Assembly: GCA_963763575.1 (NCBI GenBank)
Contig: CAVXPD010000019.1
Location: forward strand, 214,915 to 278,914
Direction: 5' to 3'
DNA: 64,000 bases
Origin: Bog-473 sp963763575
GTDB lineage: Bacteria; Actinomycetota; Acidimicrobiia; Acidimicrobiales; RAAP-2
Below, piece after piece: positions 1 to 9,709 of this stretch. The notes below the pieces were generated by a model. It did not search any database. It had not been told where the DNA came from and saw only the letters and a list, made by a program, of their open reading frames with translations. Made by a program: the position numbers and the translations under genes. How positions within the stretch are numbered: the stretch's first letter is position 1; the number at the start of each line of letters is the position of its first letter.

Positions 1-1278
<1,278 letters not shown>

Positions 1279-1348
1279 CCAAGGGATGCTAGGACCCCGA
1301 CTTGCCGGGGGCACAAGCCCCCCGCCGCTCGCGTGCAAGGCTCGGGCT

Positions 1349-2119
1349 ATGGAGCTCGAACTCACGGGAAAGACCGCGCTGATCACCGGCGGGAGCCGAG
1401 GCATCGGCCTCGCCATCGCGACACGGTTCGTCGAAGCAGGCGCGAACGTCATGATCTCGTCCCGTACCTCCGAGGACCTGGCCGAGGCGGCGAAGGGCTT
1501 GGTGGCCGCGGGTGCTCCCGAAGAGCGGGTCGGGTGGCGCGCCGCGCACGTCGGGCGGCCTGAGGAAGCGAGCGAGTGTGTCGCGGAGACGGTCGACCGG
1601 TTCGGCCGTGTCGACATCTTGGTCAACAACGCCGGCACCAATCCCTACTTCGGCCCCATGATCGACATCGACGTTGTGCGGGCGCAGAAGACCTTCGAGG
1701 TCAACCAGCTGTCGGTCCTCGTGTGGACCTCGGCCGCGGTCAAGGCTGGCTTGCGAGGCTCGGTCATCAACGTGGCGTCGATCGGCGGACTCGGGGTGGA
1801 GCCCGGCATCGGCTGGTACAACGTCACGAAGGCGGCCGTGCTCCACATCACGCGGCAACTCTCCTTCGAGCTCGCACCAGAAGTCCGGGTCAACGCGCTC
1901 GCCCCCGGACTCGTCAAGACCCGCCTGGCGGCCGCGCTGTGGGAGGGTCCCGGCGAAGAGCGCATCGCCGCGCAGATCCCCCTGCGTCGGCTCGGCGTGC
2001 CCGACGACGTGGCGACGGCAGCGCTGTTCTTGGCTTCCGACGCCTCGTCGTGGGTGACCGGGCAGACCTTTGTCGTCGACGGGGGTACCACGGCGCGGCC
2101 CTCCGGCGGGGTTGGCTGA
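1349..2119 (+). CDS. SDR family NAD(P)-dependent oxidoreductase
   Basis: A 256-residue classical short-chain dehydrogenase. It has the cofactor-binding TGGSRGIG at residues 13-20, NNAG at 93-96, the catalytic Ser in NVASIGG near 144, and YNVTK with Tyr157 and Lys161. The length is usual for FabG-like SDRs. The ATG at 1349 places the first beta strand right after the start (MELELTGKTALITGG), whereas upstream in-frame codons only read antisense of the divergent gene. The substrate cannot be told from sequence. It lies upstream of a carboxymuconolactone decarboxylase and an ECF41 sigma factor. Oxidoreductases are one of the typical target classes of ECF41 factors, but the ECF41-like promoter seen here is downstream of this gene, so membership of that regulon is not shown. 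Confidence 0.9.
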   Translation: MELELTGKTALITGGSRGIGLAIATRFVEAGANVMISSRTSEDLAEAAKGLVAAGAPEERVGWRAAHVGRPEEASECVAETVDRFGRVDILVNNAGTNPYFGPMIDIDVVRAQKTFEVNQLSVLVWTSAAVKAGLRGSVINVASIGGLGVEPGIGWYNVTKAAVLHITRQLSFELAPEVRVNALAPGLVKTRLAAALWEGPGEERIAAQIPLRRLGVPDDVATAALFLASDASSWVTGQTFVVDGGTTARPSGGVG

Positions 2120-2208
2120 CCTGGGCAGTCGTCCGAGTGGCACCGATACCGTCGACTCGGCGGAGCACCAGCTCACCTTGACGGCGTGGAATCGGACGCC
2201 CTCGGGCA

Positions 2209-2235
2209 TGTCACACCACGGCCCCCTCCTCCGTC
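2209..2235 (+). promoter_or_regulatory. ECF41-type sigma promoter (TGTCACA-N16-CGTC)
   Basis: TGTCACA lies at 2209-2215 and CGTC at 2232-2235, separated by 16 bp, about 33 bp ahead of the decarboxylase gene. This matches the -35/-10 consensus known for ECF41 sigma factors, and the gene for such a factor lies immediately downstream. The inference is that the sigma factor activates its own operon from here. Confidence 0.75.
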
Positions 2236-2267
2236 TGAGGGTGTAACGAATCGGAACGAAAGGATCG

Positions 2268-3047
2268 GTGGTCGCCATGGCCCACGTCCCACTTCTGGAA
2301 GAGCCCCGCGGCATCGTCACGCGCCTCGCCCACCGCTACACCAAGCGCCGCTTCGGCCAGATGGTCGAGCCGACGGCGGCGGCGTCACATCACCCGGGTG
2401 TCCTGGTCGCCATGGGCAGCCTGGAAACAGCGGCGCAATTCGGTTGGAAGAAGCTCGACCCGACGCTGCGCTGGCTGGCCATCCAGGCGACGTCGGCTCG
2501 CATCGGCTGTTCGTGGTGCATCGACTACGGCTACTACGAGGGCATGATCGACGGCATCGATCCGGCCAAGGTCCGGGCGGTCGGCGCGTGGCGCACCTCG
2601 GACCTCTTCGAAGAGCGGGAGCGCGCGGTCCTCGAGTACGCGGAAGTGGCAACTGGGTGCCCCGCTGAGGTCTCCGACGACCTGGCGGCTCGGATCCGGA
2701 TCCACCTGAGCGATCCTGAGTTTGTGGAATTGGCCTCCTGGGTGGCGCTGGAGAACTTCCGGTCGCGGTTCAACGCCGGCCTCGGTCTGCGTAGCCAGGG
2801 TTTCTCGGACTCGTGCGACATCCCACTGCACGACAACGCTCTCCACAACGAGCGAGGGGTCGGACGCCGTTGCGTGACGCCGAGGCCGACGCCCTCGCCT
2901 TCGAGGAGTGGCGTTCGCTTCTTTTCGGCATCGCCTACCGGATGCTGGGCAGCGCGTCCGACTCCGAGGACGTGCTCCAGGATGCGTGCATCCGGTGGCT
3001 ACGGCGCCCCGACGAGCCCGTCGAGTCGGTGCGCGCCTATCTGGTGA
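2268..3047 (+). CDS. Carboxymuconolactone decarboxylase family protein, ECF41-associated
   Basis: The first 190 or so residues form an AhpD/carboxymuconolactone-decarboxylase-like domain with a CxxC site (GCSWCIDYG) and the downstream ERERAVLEYAE helix. The family includes decarboxylases and thiol peroxidase-like proteins, and such genes are classical partners of ECF41 sigma factors. The start is GTG at 2268 or ATG at 2277; AGGA at 2261-2264 sits between ideal spacings for both. The family-like part ends near FSDSCDIPL (about 2830), but the frame stays open to 3047 and overlaps the sigma gene by nearly 180 bp with a low-quality tail. A single extra base between about 2815 and 2870 would instead bring a TGA at 2875-2877 that overlaps the sigma start. 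The true 3' end is therefore uncertain. Confidence 0.8.
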   Translation: MVAMAHVPLLEEPRGIVTRLAHRYTKRRFGQMVEPTAAASHHPGVLVAMGSLETAAQFGWKKLDPTLRWLAIQATSARIGCSWCIDYGYYEGMIDGIDPAKVRAVGAWRTSDLFEERERAVLEYAEVATGCPAEVSDDLAARIRIHLSDPEFVELASWVALENFRSRFNAGLGLRSQGFSDSCDIPLHDNALHNERGVGRRCVTPRPTPSPSRSGVRFFSASPTGCWAARPTPRTCSRMRASGGYGAPTSPSSRCAPIW

Positions 3048-3775
3048 CCATCGTGACCAGGCTGTGCCTGGACCAACTCGGATCGGCCCGCGCGCAACGG
3101 GTCACCTACACCGGGCCTTGGCTGCCCGAACCGGTCGTCGTCGACGAGATGGCCGCGGCCGAGCAGGCGGACTCACTGTCCCTGGCATTCCTCGTGCTCC
3201 TCGAGGAGCTGACACCGCTCGAACGGGCGGCGTATCTCTTGCACGACATCTTCGGGTATTCGTTCGAGGAGGTGGGACACTCGCTTGGGCGAACTCCCGC
3301 CGCCTGCCGCCAACTGGGCACCCGGGCGCGTCGGCGCATCGAAGAGCGGCGCCAGCGCTTCGACGCGGACGTGCGCCACGGCCGGGAGCTCACGGACCGG
3401 TTCCTCCAGGCGTGCGCGACCGGTGACCTCTCCAACCTGCTTTCCATGCTCTCGGCCGACGTCGTGCTGTGGACTGATGGCGGCGGCAAGGTCAGGGCCG
3501 CCGTGCGGCCGGTCATCGGGCCGCACCGAAGTTCGCGCTTCTTGATCAACGTGGCCAAGAAGGCACGCGGACTTCCGCACGCCGTCATCCTCAACGGACA
3601 GCCGGCGTCGGTGTTCGTCGAGAACGACGTCGTCGTCACCGCACTTGTGCTCGACATCATGGATGGGCTGATCGTGGGCGTGCGGGCGGTGACAAATCCC
3701 GACAAGCTGGAGCGGCTGAGCGCGCAGCTCCAGGCGATGGCGGACAAGCCGGACGGTCCCGACGAAATGGCCTAG
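2870..3775 (+). CDS. sigJ: ECF41 RNA polymerase sigma factor with fused SnoaL-like domain (SigJ-type)
   Basis: About 301 residues. Sigma region 2 (FEEWRSLLFGIAYRMLGS...SEDVLQD) and region 4 (LTPLERAAYLLHDIFGYSFEEV) are followed by a SnoaL/NTF2-like C-terminal domain. ECF41 landmarks are visible: WLPEP in the linker, DGGGK in the C-terminal domain and NPDKL near the end. In ECF41 factors the C-terminal domain regulates activity in place of a separate anti-sigma factor. The chosen start is TTG at 2870, since LRDAEADALAFEEW begins just before region 2 and GAGGGG lies upstream; an in-frame start at 2813 would overlap the preceding gene more. Its TAG stop shares a CTAG with the convergent menE stop. 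The ECF41 promoter at 2209-2235 suggests autoregulation together with the decarboxylase gene. Confidence 0.9.
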   Translation: MRDAEADALAFEEWRSLLFGIAYRMLGSASDSEDVLQDACIRWLRRPDEPVESVRAYLVTIVTRLCLDQLGSARAQRVTYTGPWLPEPVVVDEMAAAEQADSLSLAFLVLLEELTPLERAAYLLHDIFGYSFEEVGHSLGRTPAACRQLGTRARRRIEERRQRFDADVRHGRELTDRFLQACATGDLSNLLSMLSADVVLWTDGGGKVRAAVRPVIGPHRSSRFLINVAKKARGLPHAVILNGQPASVFVENDVVVTALVLDIMDGLIVGVRAVTNPDKLERLSAQLQAMADKPDGPDEMA

Positions 3776-4989
3776 GTGCCGAAGATCTCGAGCTCGCGCC
3801 GGCGCACCTTGCCGGCGGCGGTGCGAGGGAGGTCGTCGACGAGGACGAGCTCTCTGGGGGCGGCCCACGGGGCGATCATCTCGGAGACGATTCGCCGCAG
3901 CTCGTCCAGGGAGGGTGCGTCATCGGCGGGCACCACCCACGCGACGACCAGTTCTCCCCACTCGGGGTCCGAACGCTTCCACACCGCGACCTCGGCGACA
4001 TCGGGGTGCGCGCTCAGGACGCGCTCGACCAGGTCGGGCCAGACCTTCTCGCCGCCCGTGGTGATGACGTCGTCCATCCGGCCCGACACCGAGAGCAGTC
4101 CGCCGGCGTCCCAATGCCCGGCGTCGCCGGTGGCGAACCAACTTGCGGTGCCGTCGGGCCCCATCACCCGGCCGTCCTCCCCGCCGCGGTAGCAGCGGAA
4201 CATCATCGGTGCCCGGACGAGGATCTCCCCGTCTGCCCCCGAGGCGCCGTCCCGCGTTCCAGCGACCGAGTACGTGCCATCGACGTGCCGGACGGCGACG
4301 TCGACTCCTTCGAGAGGTGCTCCGTCATAGACGACGCCCGATCCGCTCTCGGTCATGCCGTACGTCGTCACGACGTTCACGGGCAGGATGGCCGGTGGCT
4401 TGCTGCCCCCGAGGAGCACGCACGAGAACACCGAAGGGTCGAGGCGGGCGAGCGCGGTCGTCACGAGCGACACGTGCGTCACCCGCCCCGATCGGCCGGC
4501 CTCTTCGACGGACTCGGCATCGAAACCCGGCATGACCAAGAGCGGGGTGCCGGTGATCACCGCACGCGTGACCACCGACAAGCCACCGATGTGTGCCAGC
4601 GGGAGGCAGGCGAGCCAGGTGTGGCGGCTCGGGTCGATACCCAACCTCGTGGTGGTTGCGCGCGCGGACGCAGAGATCGCCGCGTGCGTGAGCACAACCC
4701 CCTTGGGCTCACCAGAGGTTCCCGAGGTGGCGATGACGAGCGCATCTCCGTCCTTGACGGGGACGCCGTCCGGGAGGGCGTGCTGCTCACCGTCCGAACC
4801 GACGATGCGGGTCGGACGCAGTGCGTCGAGCAGGGTGCGGCGAGCGATCGCCGGCAGCCGCGGATCAAGGGGTGCGGCGGCGTCGCCGGTGTCCCAGATG
4901 GCTTGGAGCGCATCGACAAACCCCTTTCCACCAGGGAGATCGAGTGCGACGAGCTCGGGCACCGGCCAGTAGCGTAGGGCGCCGTGCAC
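3772..4989 (-). CDS. menE: o-succinylbenzoate-CoA ligase MenE
   Basis: A 405-residue member of the ANL acyl-CoA synthetase superfamily, shorter at the N-terminus than general acyl-CoA ligases, as usual for actinobacterial MenE. The P-loop IATSGTSGEPKG is near residues 86-96. TYGMTESGSG (adenylate binding), FATGD (hinge region) and a C-terminal TAAGKVRRRELE with the catalytic Lys are all present. MenE activates o-succinylbenzoate with CoA and ATP in menaquinone synthesis. The start is GTG at 4989. The assignment is supported by menA, menH and menD within the next 3.5 kb. The gene is convergent with the ECF41 sigma gene, the two stop codons overlapping in one CTAG. Confidence 0.92.
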   Translation of the reverse strand: MHGALRYWPVPELVALDLPGGKGFVDALQAIWDTGDAAAPLDPRLPAIARRTLLDALRPTRIVGSDGEQHALPDGVPVKDGDALVIATSGTSGEPKGVVLTHAAISASARATTTRLGIDPSRHTWLACLPLAHIGGLSVVTRAVITGTPLLVMPGFDAESVEEAGRSGRVTHVSLVTTALARLDPSVFSCVLLGGSKPPAILPVNVVTTYGMTESGSGVVYDGAPLEGVDVAVRHVDGTYSVAGTRDGASGADGEILVRAPMMFRCYRGGEDGRVMGPDGTASWFATGDAGHWDAGGLLSVSGRMDDVITTGGEKVWPDLVERVLSAHPDVAEVAVWKRSDPEWGELVVAWVVPADDAPSLDELRRIVSEMIAPWAAPRELVLVDDLPRTAAGKVRRRELEIFGT

Positions 4990-5072
4990 TGCGAGGTCAT
5001 CGGAACTTCCGGCGGTGGGAGCGACGCTGGCGTGGGTCAGGCTTTGGACGGGCGTCGGCTGCGTGGTCGCTC

Positions 5073-6056
5073 GTGAGCCCGCAGCTCAAGGTGTGGATGG
5101 CAGGCGCCCGCCCCCGCACATTGCCTGCGGCGATCGTGCCCGTCGCAGTTGGCACGGCGGCGGGCTACTGGTCGAGTGGGCAACTCGTCTTAGCGACCCC
5201 CCAGTCGAACTCGTCGTGCCACACAGCGCTCTGCACCCAGTTCGATCATCACCTGTCGTGGCTCAACGCCGTGCTGGCCCTGATCGTGGCGCTCGGCATC
5301 CAGATCGGGACCAACTTCGTCAACGACTATGCAGACGGCGAACGGGGGACCGACGATCGGCGCGTGGGGCCAGTGCGTCTCGTCGCCGGCGGGCTGGCCA
5401 CCGTGCGCGAGGTGAAGATCGCCGCCCTGACCTCCTTCGGCGTGGCTGGAATCGCGGGCCTCGTCTTGGCGGCCCGGGTCACGTGGTGGTTCATTCCCTT
5501 GGGGCTTCTGTGCGGGATCGCCGGGTGGGCTTACACGGGAGGTCCGCGGCCGTACGGATACCTCGGCTTGGGTGAAGTCTTCGTGTTCGTGTTCTTCGGG
5601 CTCGTTGCGACGGCCGGTTCGGCCTACGTCCAGCACGCGCCGTTCGTGACGACCTTCGGACGTCACGTCTTCTCGTACGACTACAACTGGGGATTCGCGC
5701 TGTGGGCGGGCGTTCCGGTCGGGCTGCTGGCGGCCGCCTTGTTGCAAGCCAACAACCTGCGTGACATCTCTACGGACACCGAGTCGGGGAAGCGCACGCT
5801 CGCCGTCCGCCTCGGGCGGCATCGAGCCGGCCTGCTCTACTGCTTCACGCTGATGGGCGTGGCGCTCTCCGTCGGGGTGCTGTACGGCTACCGGCCGTGG
5901 TCGTTGCTCGCCCTGCTCGCCACACCCTTGGCCGTCTTCCCAATTCGCCTGGCACTGGGCGACGACGAGGGCCGGCAGCTCCTGCCCATGCTCGGCGCGA
6001 CGGCCCGCCTGCAGATCGCGGTCGGCGTGCTGTTGACCGTGGGCCTGCTCATATGA
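5073..6056 (+). CDS. menA: 1,4-dihydroxy-2-naphthoate polyprenyltransferase MenA
   Basis: A 327-residue polytopic membrane protein of the UbiA prenyltransferase superfamily. It attaches the polyprenyl chain to 1,4-dihydroxy-2-naphthoate in menaquinone synthesis. The first Asp-rich motif is NDYADGERGTD at residues 84-94 and the second is NNLRDISTDTESGKRT. GARPRTLPAAIVPVAVG at the N-terminus is characteristic of MenA. Eight or nine hydrophobic segments can be seen. GTG at 5073 gives MSPQLKVWMAGARPRTL, directly ahead of the conserved block; the frame is open further upstream but reads nothing family-like. The 3' end overlaps the convergent menH by 8 bp. One oddity is a roughly 20-residue insert with two Cys (SNSSCHTALCTQFDHH) between the first two membrane segments. 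Confidence 0.93.
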   Translation: MSPQLKVWMAGARPRTLPAAIVPVAVGTAAGYWSSGQLVLATPQSNSSCHTALCTQFDHHLSWLNAVLALIVALGIQIGTNFVNDYADGERGTDDRRVGPVRLVAGGLATVREVKIAALTSFGVAGIAGLVLAARVTWWFIPLGLLCGIAGWAYTGGPRPYGYLGLGEVFVFVFFGLVATAGSAYVQHAPFVTTFGRHVFSYDYNWGFALWAGVPVGLLAAALLQANNLRDISTDTESGKRTLAVRLGRHRAGLLYCFTLMGVALSVGVLYGYRPWSLLALLATPLAVFPIRLALGDDEGRQLLPMLGATARLQIAVGVLLTVGLLI

Positions 6057-6828
6057 GCTGCGGCCCCGCAGCGAGCCAATGTTCCACGATCCGCCAGGCA
6101 TGATCGGGCTGGGCGAGATGCACCGCGTGGCCCCCGCCGGGAACCAACGACGCCAAAGCGAGTGGCGCTGTCCGCTGTACGCGGAGGGCGTGGCCGGCGA
6201 ACCGGATGTCGTCGGTGCCGGCGAGCGCCAGCAGGGGGAGCGTCAGGGCGGGCAGGTCGTCCCACAGCGGTTCTTGGGTCCCGGTTCCGTTCAGACGCAA
6301 GCTCGCCGCCAGTCCCTTCGCGCTGTTGCGGAGGCGTTCGGCCCGGTCTGCCGCCGAGTCCGACAGCTTGGCGAAGAGAGGGGACCGCAGCCACCCGTCC
6401 ACGAACCCCTCGACGTCACCCGCGGCCTCGAGCCGGTCTGCCACCGCATCGTCCGCCGATCGCCGCCGCTCGCGCTCGTCGACATCTTCGATCCCGCCGG
6501 TGACGCCGATGAGCACCGCGCGGCGCACCGGCATCTTCGATGCGGCGAGGACGTGCAAGGCAACCCGCGCGCCCAACGAGTACCCGAGGACGTCGCACGG
6601 CTCGTCCCCGACCTCCGCCCGCACAGTCTCGGCCACCAACTCCGCCGTTTCCGGCAAGTCGGCGCGGACGGCATCCGACCCTGCGTGTCCCGGCAGATCC
6701 AGGGCGACGAGCGTGTGCGCCTCGGCCAAGCGTTCGCCGAAGGGGCCCCAGAGCCGGCCGGTCTGGGTGAAGCCGTGCAAGAGCACCAGCGGCGGCCCCG
6801 CACCGCGGAGTTCGGCATGAAGGGCCAC
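6049..6828 (-). CDS. menH: Alpha/beta hydrolase, probable SHCHC synthase MenH
   Basis: A 259-residue alpha/beta-hydrolase with LVLLHGFTQTG (oxyanion region), the nucleophile elbow GYSLG (Ser84), an acid residue in LALAGTDD and a His in PGGGHAVHLA. MenH removes pyruvate from SEPHCHC, the product of MenD, in menaquinone synthesis. The identification rests on overall MenH-like sequence (HGFTQTGRLWGP, DLPGHAGSD) plus its position between menA and menD; the hydrolase fold alone would not decide it. The GTG start at 6828 is only 5 bp from the divergent menD start at 6834, so each gene's promoter would have to lie inside the other's coding region unless menH starts further in. Confidence 0.85.
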   Translation of the reverse strand: MALHAELRGAGPPLVLLHGFTQTGRLWGPFGERLAEAHTLVALDLPGHAGSDAVRADLPETAELVAETVRAEVGDEPCDVLGYSLGARVALHVLAASKMPVRRAVLIGVTGGIEDVDERERRRSADDAVADRLEAAGDVEGFVDGWLRSPLFAKLSDSAADRAERLRNSAKGLAASLRLNGTGTQEPLWDDLPALTLPLLALAGTDDIRFAGHALRVQRTAPLALASLVPGGGHAVHLAQPDHAWRIVEHWLAAGPQLI

Positions 6829-6833
6829 GCCGC

Positions 6834-8489
6834 GTGAGCGTACAGGCCACCTTTGCGGCGACCCTCGTCGACGAGTGGTCGTGGCTCGGCGTCACCGATG
6901 CCGTCATCTCTCCTGGCTCGCGCTCGACGCCGCTCGCGCTGGCGCTGCACGACCGGCTGCGGACCCACATCCGGCTCGACGAGCGCAGCGCCGGCTTCTA
7001 CGCAATCGGTCTGGCGATGGCCACGGGGCGACCAGCCGTCCTGTGCGTGACGAGCGGGACGGCGGCGGCCGAGCTGCACCCCGCCGTCGTCGAGGCGCAC
7101 TATGCCCGCATCCCGCTCATCGTCTGCACGGCGGACCGGCCTCCCGAGCTGCACGACACCGGCGCCCCGCAGACGATCGACCAAGACGGGCTCTTCACAA
7201 CGTCGACGCGCTGGGTCGCGAGGCCGGGCGTCCCCGAGCAGGGCCAGGAGGCGACGTGGCGTCCGCTCGCGGCGCGGGCCTTCGCCGAGTCGCGCCACGG
7301 TGCCCACGGCCCGGGCCCGGTCCACTTGAACCTCGCTTTTCGTGAACCGTTGGGGGGAACTGCCGGGCCGCTGCCTCCGCACCACGGGCCGCAGATCGTC
7401 GCTGGCCTGCCCGCGCCGGGGGGCCTCCGCGAACCCCTCGGGGGACGTGGCATCGTCGTCGTGGGTGGGTCGTCCCCGGCTCCTCCGGATTCGGGCAGGG
7501 TCCTCGCCCTGGCTCAGAAGCTGGGCTGGCCCGTCCTGGCCGATCCCAGGTCGCGGAGCCGGGTCGTCGGCACAATCGCCGCGGCGGACGCCATCGTCCG
7601 CACCGGACCGCCACTGCCCGAGACGGTGCTGCTGCTCGGCGCGCCGTGGCTCTCCAAGGCCCTGGCGGGCTACGTGTCGGACGCCGGCCGGACCGGGGCC
7701 CGCATCGTCGTGGTGGACCCCTGGCGACAGTGGTTCGACCCGACCCGGGCCGCCACCGAATTCCACCACTGCGACCCCGACGACTGGCTTGCGAACGCTC
7801 TCGATGCGGCCTCGCCGTGTGACGGCGAATGGCTGGCCTCGTGGACGGAGAAGGAGGAGAAGGCACAGGCGGCCATCGCCGAGACACTGGGGACCGAGCT
7901 CAACGAACCACAGGTCGCACGCGTGGTCCACACGTTTGCCGCCGACACCGCGGCCACCGTCGTCGTCTCTGCCTCCATGCCGATCCGCGACCTGGAGTGG
8001 TACGCCCCGTCGGTCCCGGAACCCCCTCGGGTCCTGGCCAATCGTGGCGCCAACGGGATCGACGGAGTCGTGTCGACCGCCTTCGGCGTTGCGGCGTCGG
8101 AGCCGGACTCTCGGACGATCGCACTCGTGGGCGACCTGGCCTTCCTGCACGACGTGTCAGCACTGGTCAACGTGCCGCACGTCCCCTGCACCGTCGTCGT
8201 CGTCGACAACGGCGGGGGTGGCATCTTCTCCTTTCTGCCCCAGGCCGACGAAGTCGAACGCGACACGTTCGAGCGGCTGTTTGGCACGCCTCCCTCCAGC
8301 GACCTGGGCGCGGTCGCGCGCGGGTTCGGGCTGGCGGTCAAAGACGTCGCGACGCTGGCCGAGCTCGATCAGGCGCTGTCAGCGTCCACCGAGGCCCCGT
8401 CGATCGTGCGCGTGAGGGTGCCGGGACGGGCGCCGAACGCGGCCCTGCACCAAGCCATCAACGAGGCGGTCCATCGCGCGCTGACGTGA
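6834..8489 (+). CDS. menD: 2-succinyl-5-enolpyruvyl-6-hydroxy-3-cyclohexene-1-carboxylate synthase MenD
   Basis: A 551-residue thiamine-diphosphate enzyme joining isochorismate and 2-oxoglutarate with loss of CO2, the first committed step of the classical menaquinone route. The N-terminal PYR domain shows ISPGSRSTPLALAL and the Glu-containing DERSAGFYAIGLA. The C-terminal PP domain shows LANRGANGIDGVVSTAFG, the GDLAFLHDVSAL Mg-ThDP loop and DNGGGGIFSFLPQA. All MenD landmarks are present and the length is normal. The start is GTG at 6834 and no clear ribosome binding site precedes it. The 3' end overlaps the convergent HNH gene by 32 bp. menB, menC and menF are not in the window. Confidence 0.95.
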   Translation: MSVQATFAATLVDEWSWLGVTDAVISPGSRSTPLALALHDRLRTHIRLDERSAGFYAIGLAMATGRPAVLCVTSGTAAAELHPAVVEAHYARIPLIVCTADRPPELHDTGAPQTIDQDGLFTTSTRWVARPGVPEQGQEATWRPLAARAFAESRHGAHGPGPVHLNLAFREPLGGTAGPLPPHHGPQIVAGLPAPGGLREPLGGRGIVVVGGSSPAPPDSGRVLALAQKLGWPVLADPRSRSRVVGTIAAADAIVRTGPPLPETVLLLGAPWLSKALAGYVSDAGRTGARIVVVDPWRQWFDPTRAATEFHHCDPDDWLANALDAASPCDGEWLASWTEKEEKAQAAIAETLGTELNEPQVARVVHTFAADTAATVVVSASMPIRDLEWYAPSVPEPPRVLANRGANGIDGVVSTAFGVAASEPDSRTIALVGDLAFLHDVSALVNVPHVPCTVVVVDNGGGGIFSFLPQADEVERDTFERLFGTPPSSDLGAVARGFGLAVKDVATLAELDQALSASTEAPSIVRVRVPGRAPNAALHQAINEAVHRALT

Positions 8490-9636
8490 AGGTCGGAGAG
8501 GGGGTGGACGTCGTGAGCCGTCCGGTCGGGCTCCGGAACGTCAGCTCGACGTTGGCGTCACCTGAGACCCTCCAACCCATCTCGTGGACAGAGCGGTGAT
8601 GCTCGTCGCAGAGCTCGACGAGGTTGTCGAGATCGGTGAAGCCGCCGTTGACCCAGTGCAGGACGTGGTGAACGTCGGTGAACTCAGAGTGGGTGCAGCC
8701 CGGGAACCGGCAGCCCTTGTCTCGCCGGCGGATCACGATCCGCTGGGCGTCCGTCGGGTCGCGCCGGGTCCGCCCAAGGTTGAGGCTCTGCCCGTCGGGA
8801 CCGTCGGCGGAGACAAACACCTTGGCGTCGCACGCCAGACGCCGGGCAACCTCTCGTGAGAGTGGTCCGTGCACATCGAGCTCGGCTGCGCCCTCGCCAC
8901 CGGCGAGGAAGCTCAGGTCGGCGTGGACGACCACGGTGGGCCGATTCCGCCCCATGCCACCCGCCCGGGCGTCACCTGAATCGTCGCGCTCTGTACCGGT
9001 GGCGTCCCGCTTGCAGATGGCGACGAGCGCGTCCGCCATGCGCTGGTCGAAGGGCGTCGTGTCGCGCCTGCGCCGGCGGGCTCGAGCGATCAGGGTGCTC
9101 TTGACGACCGTGTACTGATCCTGCGGCAGGACCCCGGTCAGGCTCCGCCGTTGGTCGTCGAAGCGGAGGAAGCGCCGGGCGAAGGCTCCGGCGGACTGCT
9201 CGTCGGACTGGCGCCGCGCTGCGATGGCCAACTCGCGCACCTGCTTGGCCGACCAGTGGGTGGCCTGCTCGGCCAGGGTGGCGTCCGTCTCTGGCTTGGC
9301 CACCTCGACGAGTGGTTTCACCTGGTCGAAGGAGAGCTTGCCCTGGGCGAGGGCGTGCGAGATCTCTGGGAGCTCCGTCAGCTTTCCCGCCGCTGTCACC
9401 CACTCACGGGCCGTCGCCGCCGCCACACCGCACTGTTGGACGAGCCAGGCCACCATCGACGTCGCGCCGTCGACGCGCCACGCCTTGCGCCGGTCGAGCT
9501 CGACGACCGCCTCAAGGAGCTGGCTCTGGTGGGCGGAGATGGCCTTGTGATGTTGGACCACGCTGGCCACCAGGCTTTCCGTTCGCCGAGACACTTCGTC
9601 GGGTCGGGGTCCCTTTCGGAGCGAAGAAGCTGACAT
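8458..9636 (-). CDS. DUF222 domain protein with C-terminal HNH nuclease motif
   Basis: A 392-residue protein with an N-terminal alpha-helical DUF222 region and a C-terminal HNH fold. The HNH part has CRFPGC, the DVHHVLHWVNGG core, and DNLVELCDEHHRSVHE, all in the last 90 residues. This architecture belongs to a very abundant actinobacterial family (13E12-repeat-like proteins), often multicopy. Mobility or DNA-damage roles have been proposed, but no function is settled. The ATG at 9636 was chosen because sequence upstream is antisense-like and lacks DUF222 similarity. The gene is flanked by unrelated metabolic genes, and no inverted or direct repeats marking insertion were seen. It is convergent with menD. 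Confidence 0.85.
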   Translation of the reverse strand: MSASSLRKGPRPDEVSRRTESLVASVVQHHKAISAHQSQLLEAVVELDRRKAWRVDGATSMVAWLVQQCGVAAATAREWVTAAGKLTELPEISHALAQGKLSFDQVKPLVEVAKPETDATLAEQATHWSAKQVRELAIAARRQSDEQSAGAFARRFLRFDDQRRSLTGVLPQDQYTVVKSTLIARARRRRRDTTPFDQRMADALVAICKRDATGTERDDSGDARAGGMGRNRPTVVVHADLSFLAGGEGAAELDVHGPLSREVARRLACDAKVFVSADGPDGQSLNLGRTRRDPTDAQRIVIRRRDKGCRFPGCTHSEFTDVHHVLHWVNGGFTDLDNLVELCDEHHRSVHEMGWRVSGDANVELTFRSPTGRLTTSTPSPTFTSARDGPPR

Positions 9637-9709
9637 GCACTCGGAGAACGGTCGCCCCCGGCCGTGGTGCACACGCCGATCTTTCGCCTTTGTCGACTCC
9701 CGGTCCGGG

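Noticed and set aside
6291..8150. A 619-codon minus-strand frame over menD continuing into menH
   Set aside because: Most of it is antisense to menD, and no domain is recognisable.
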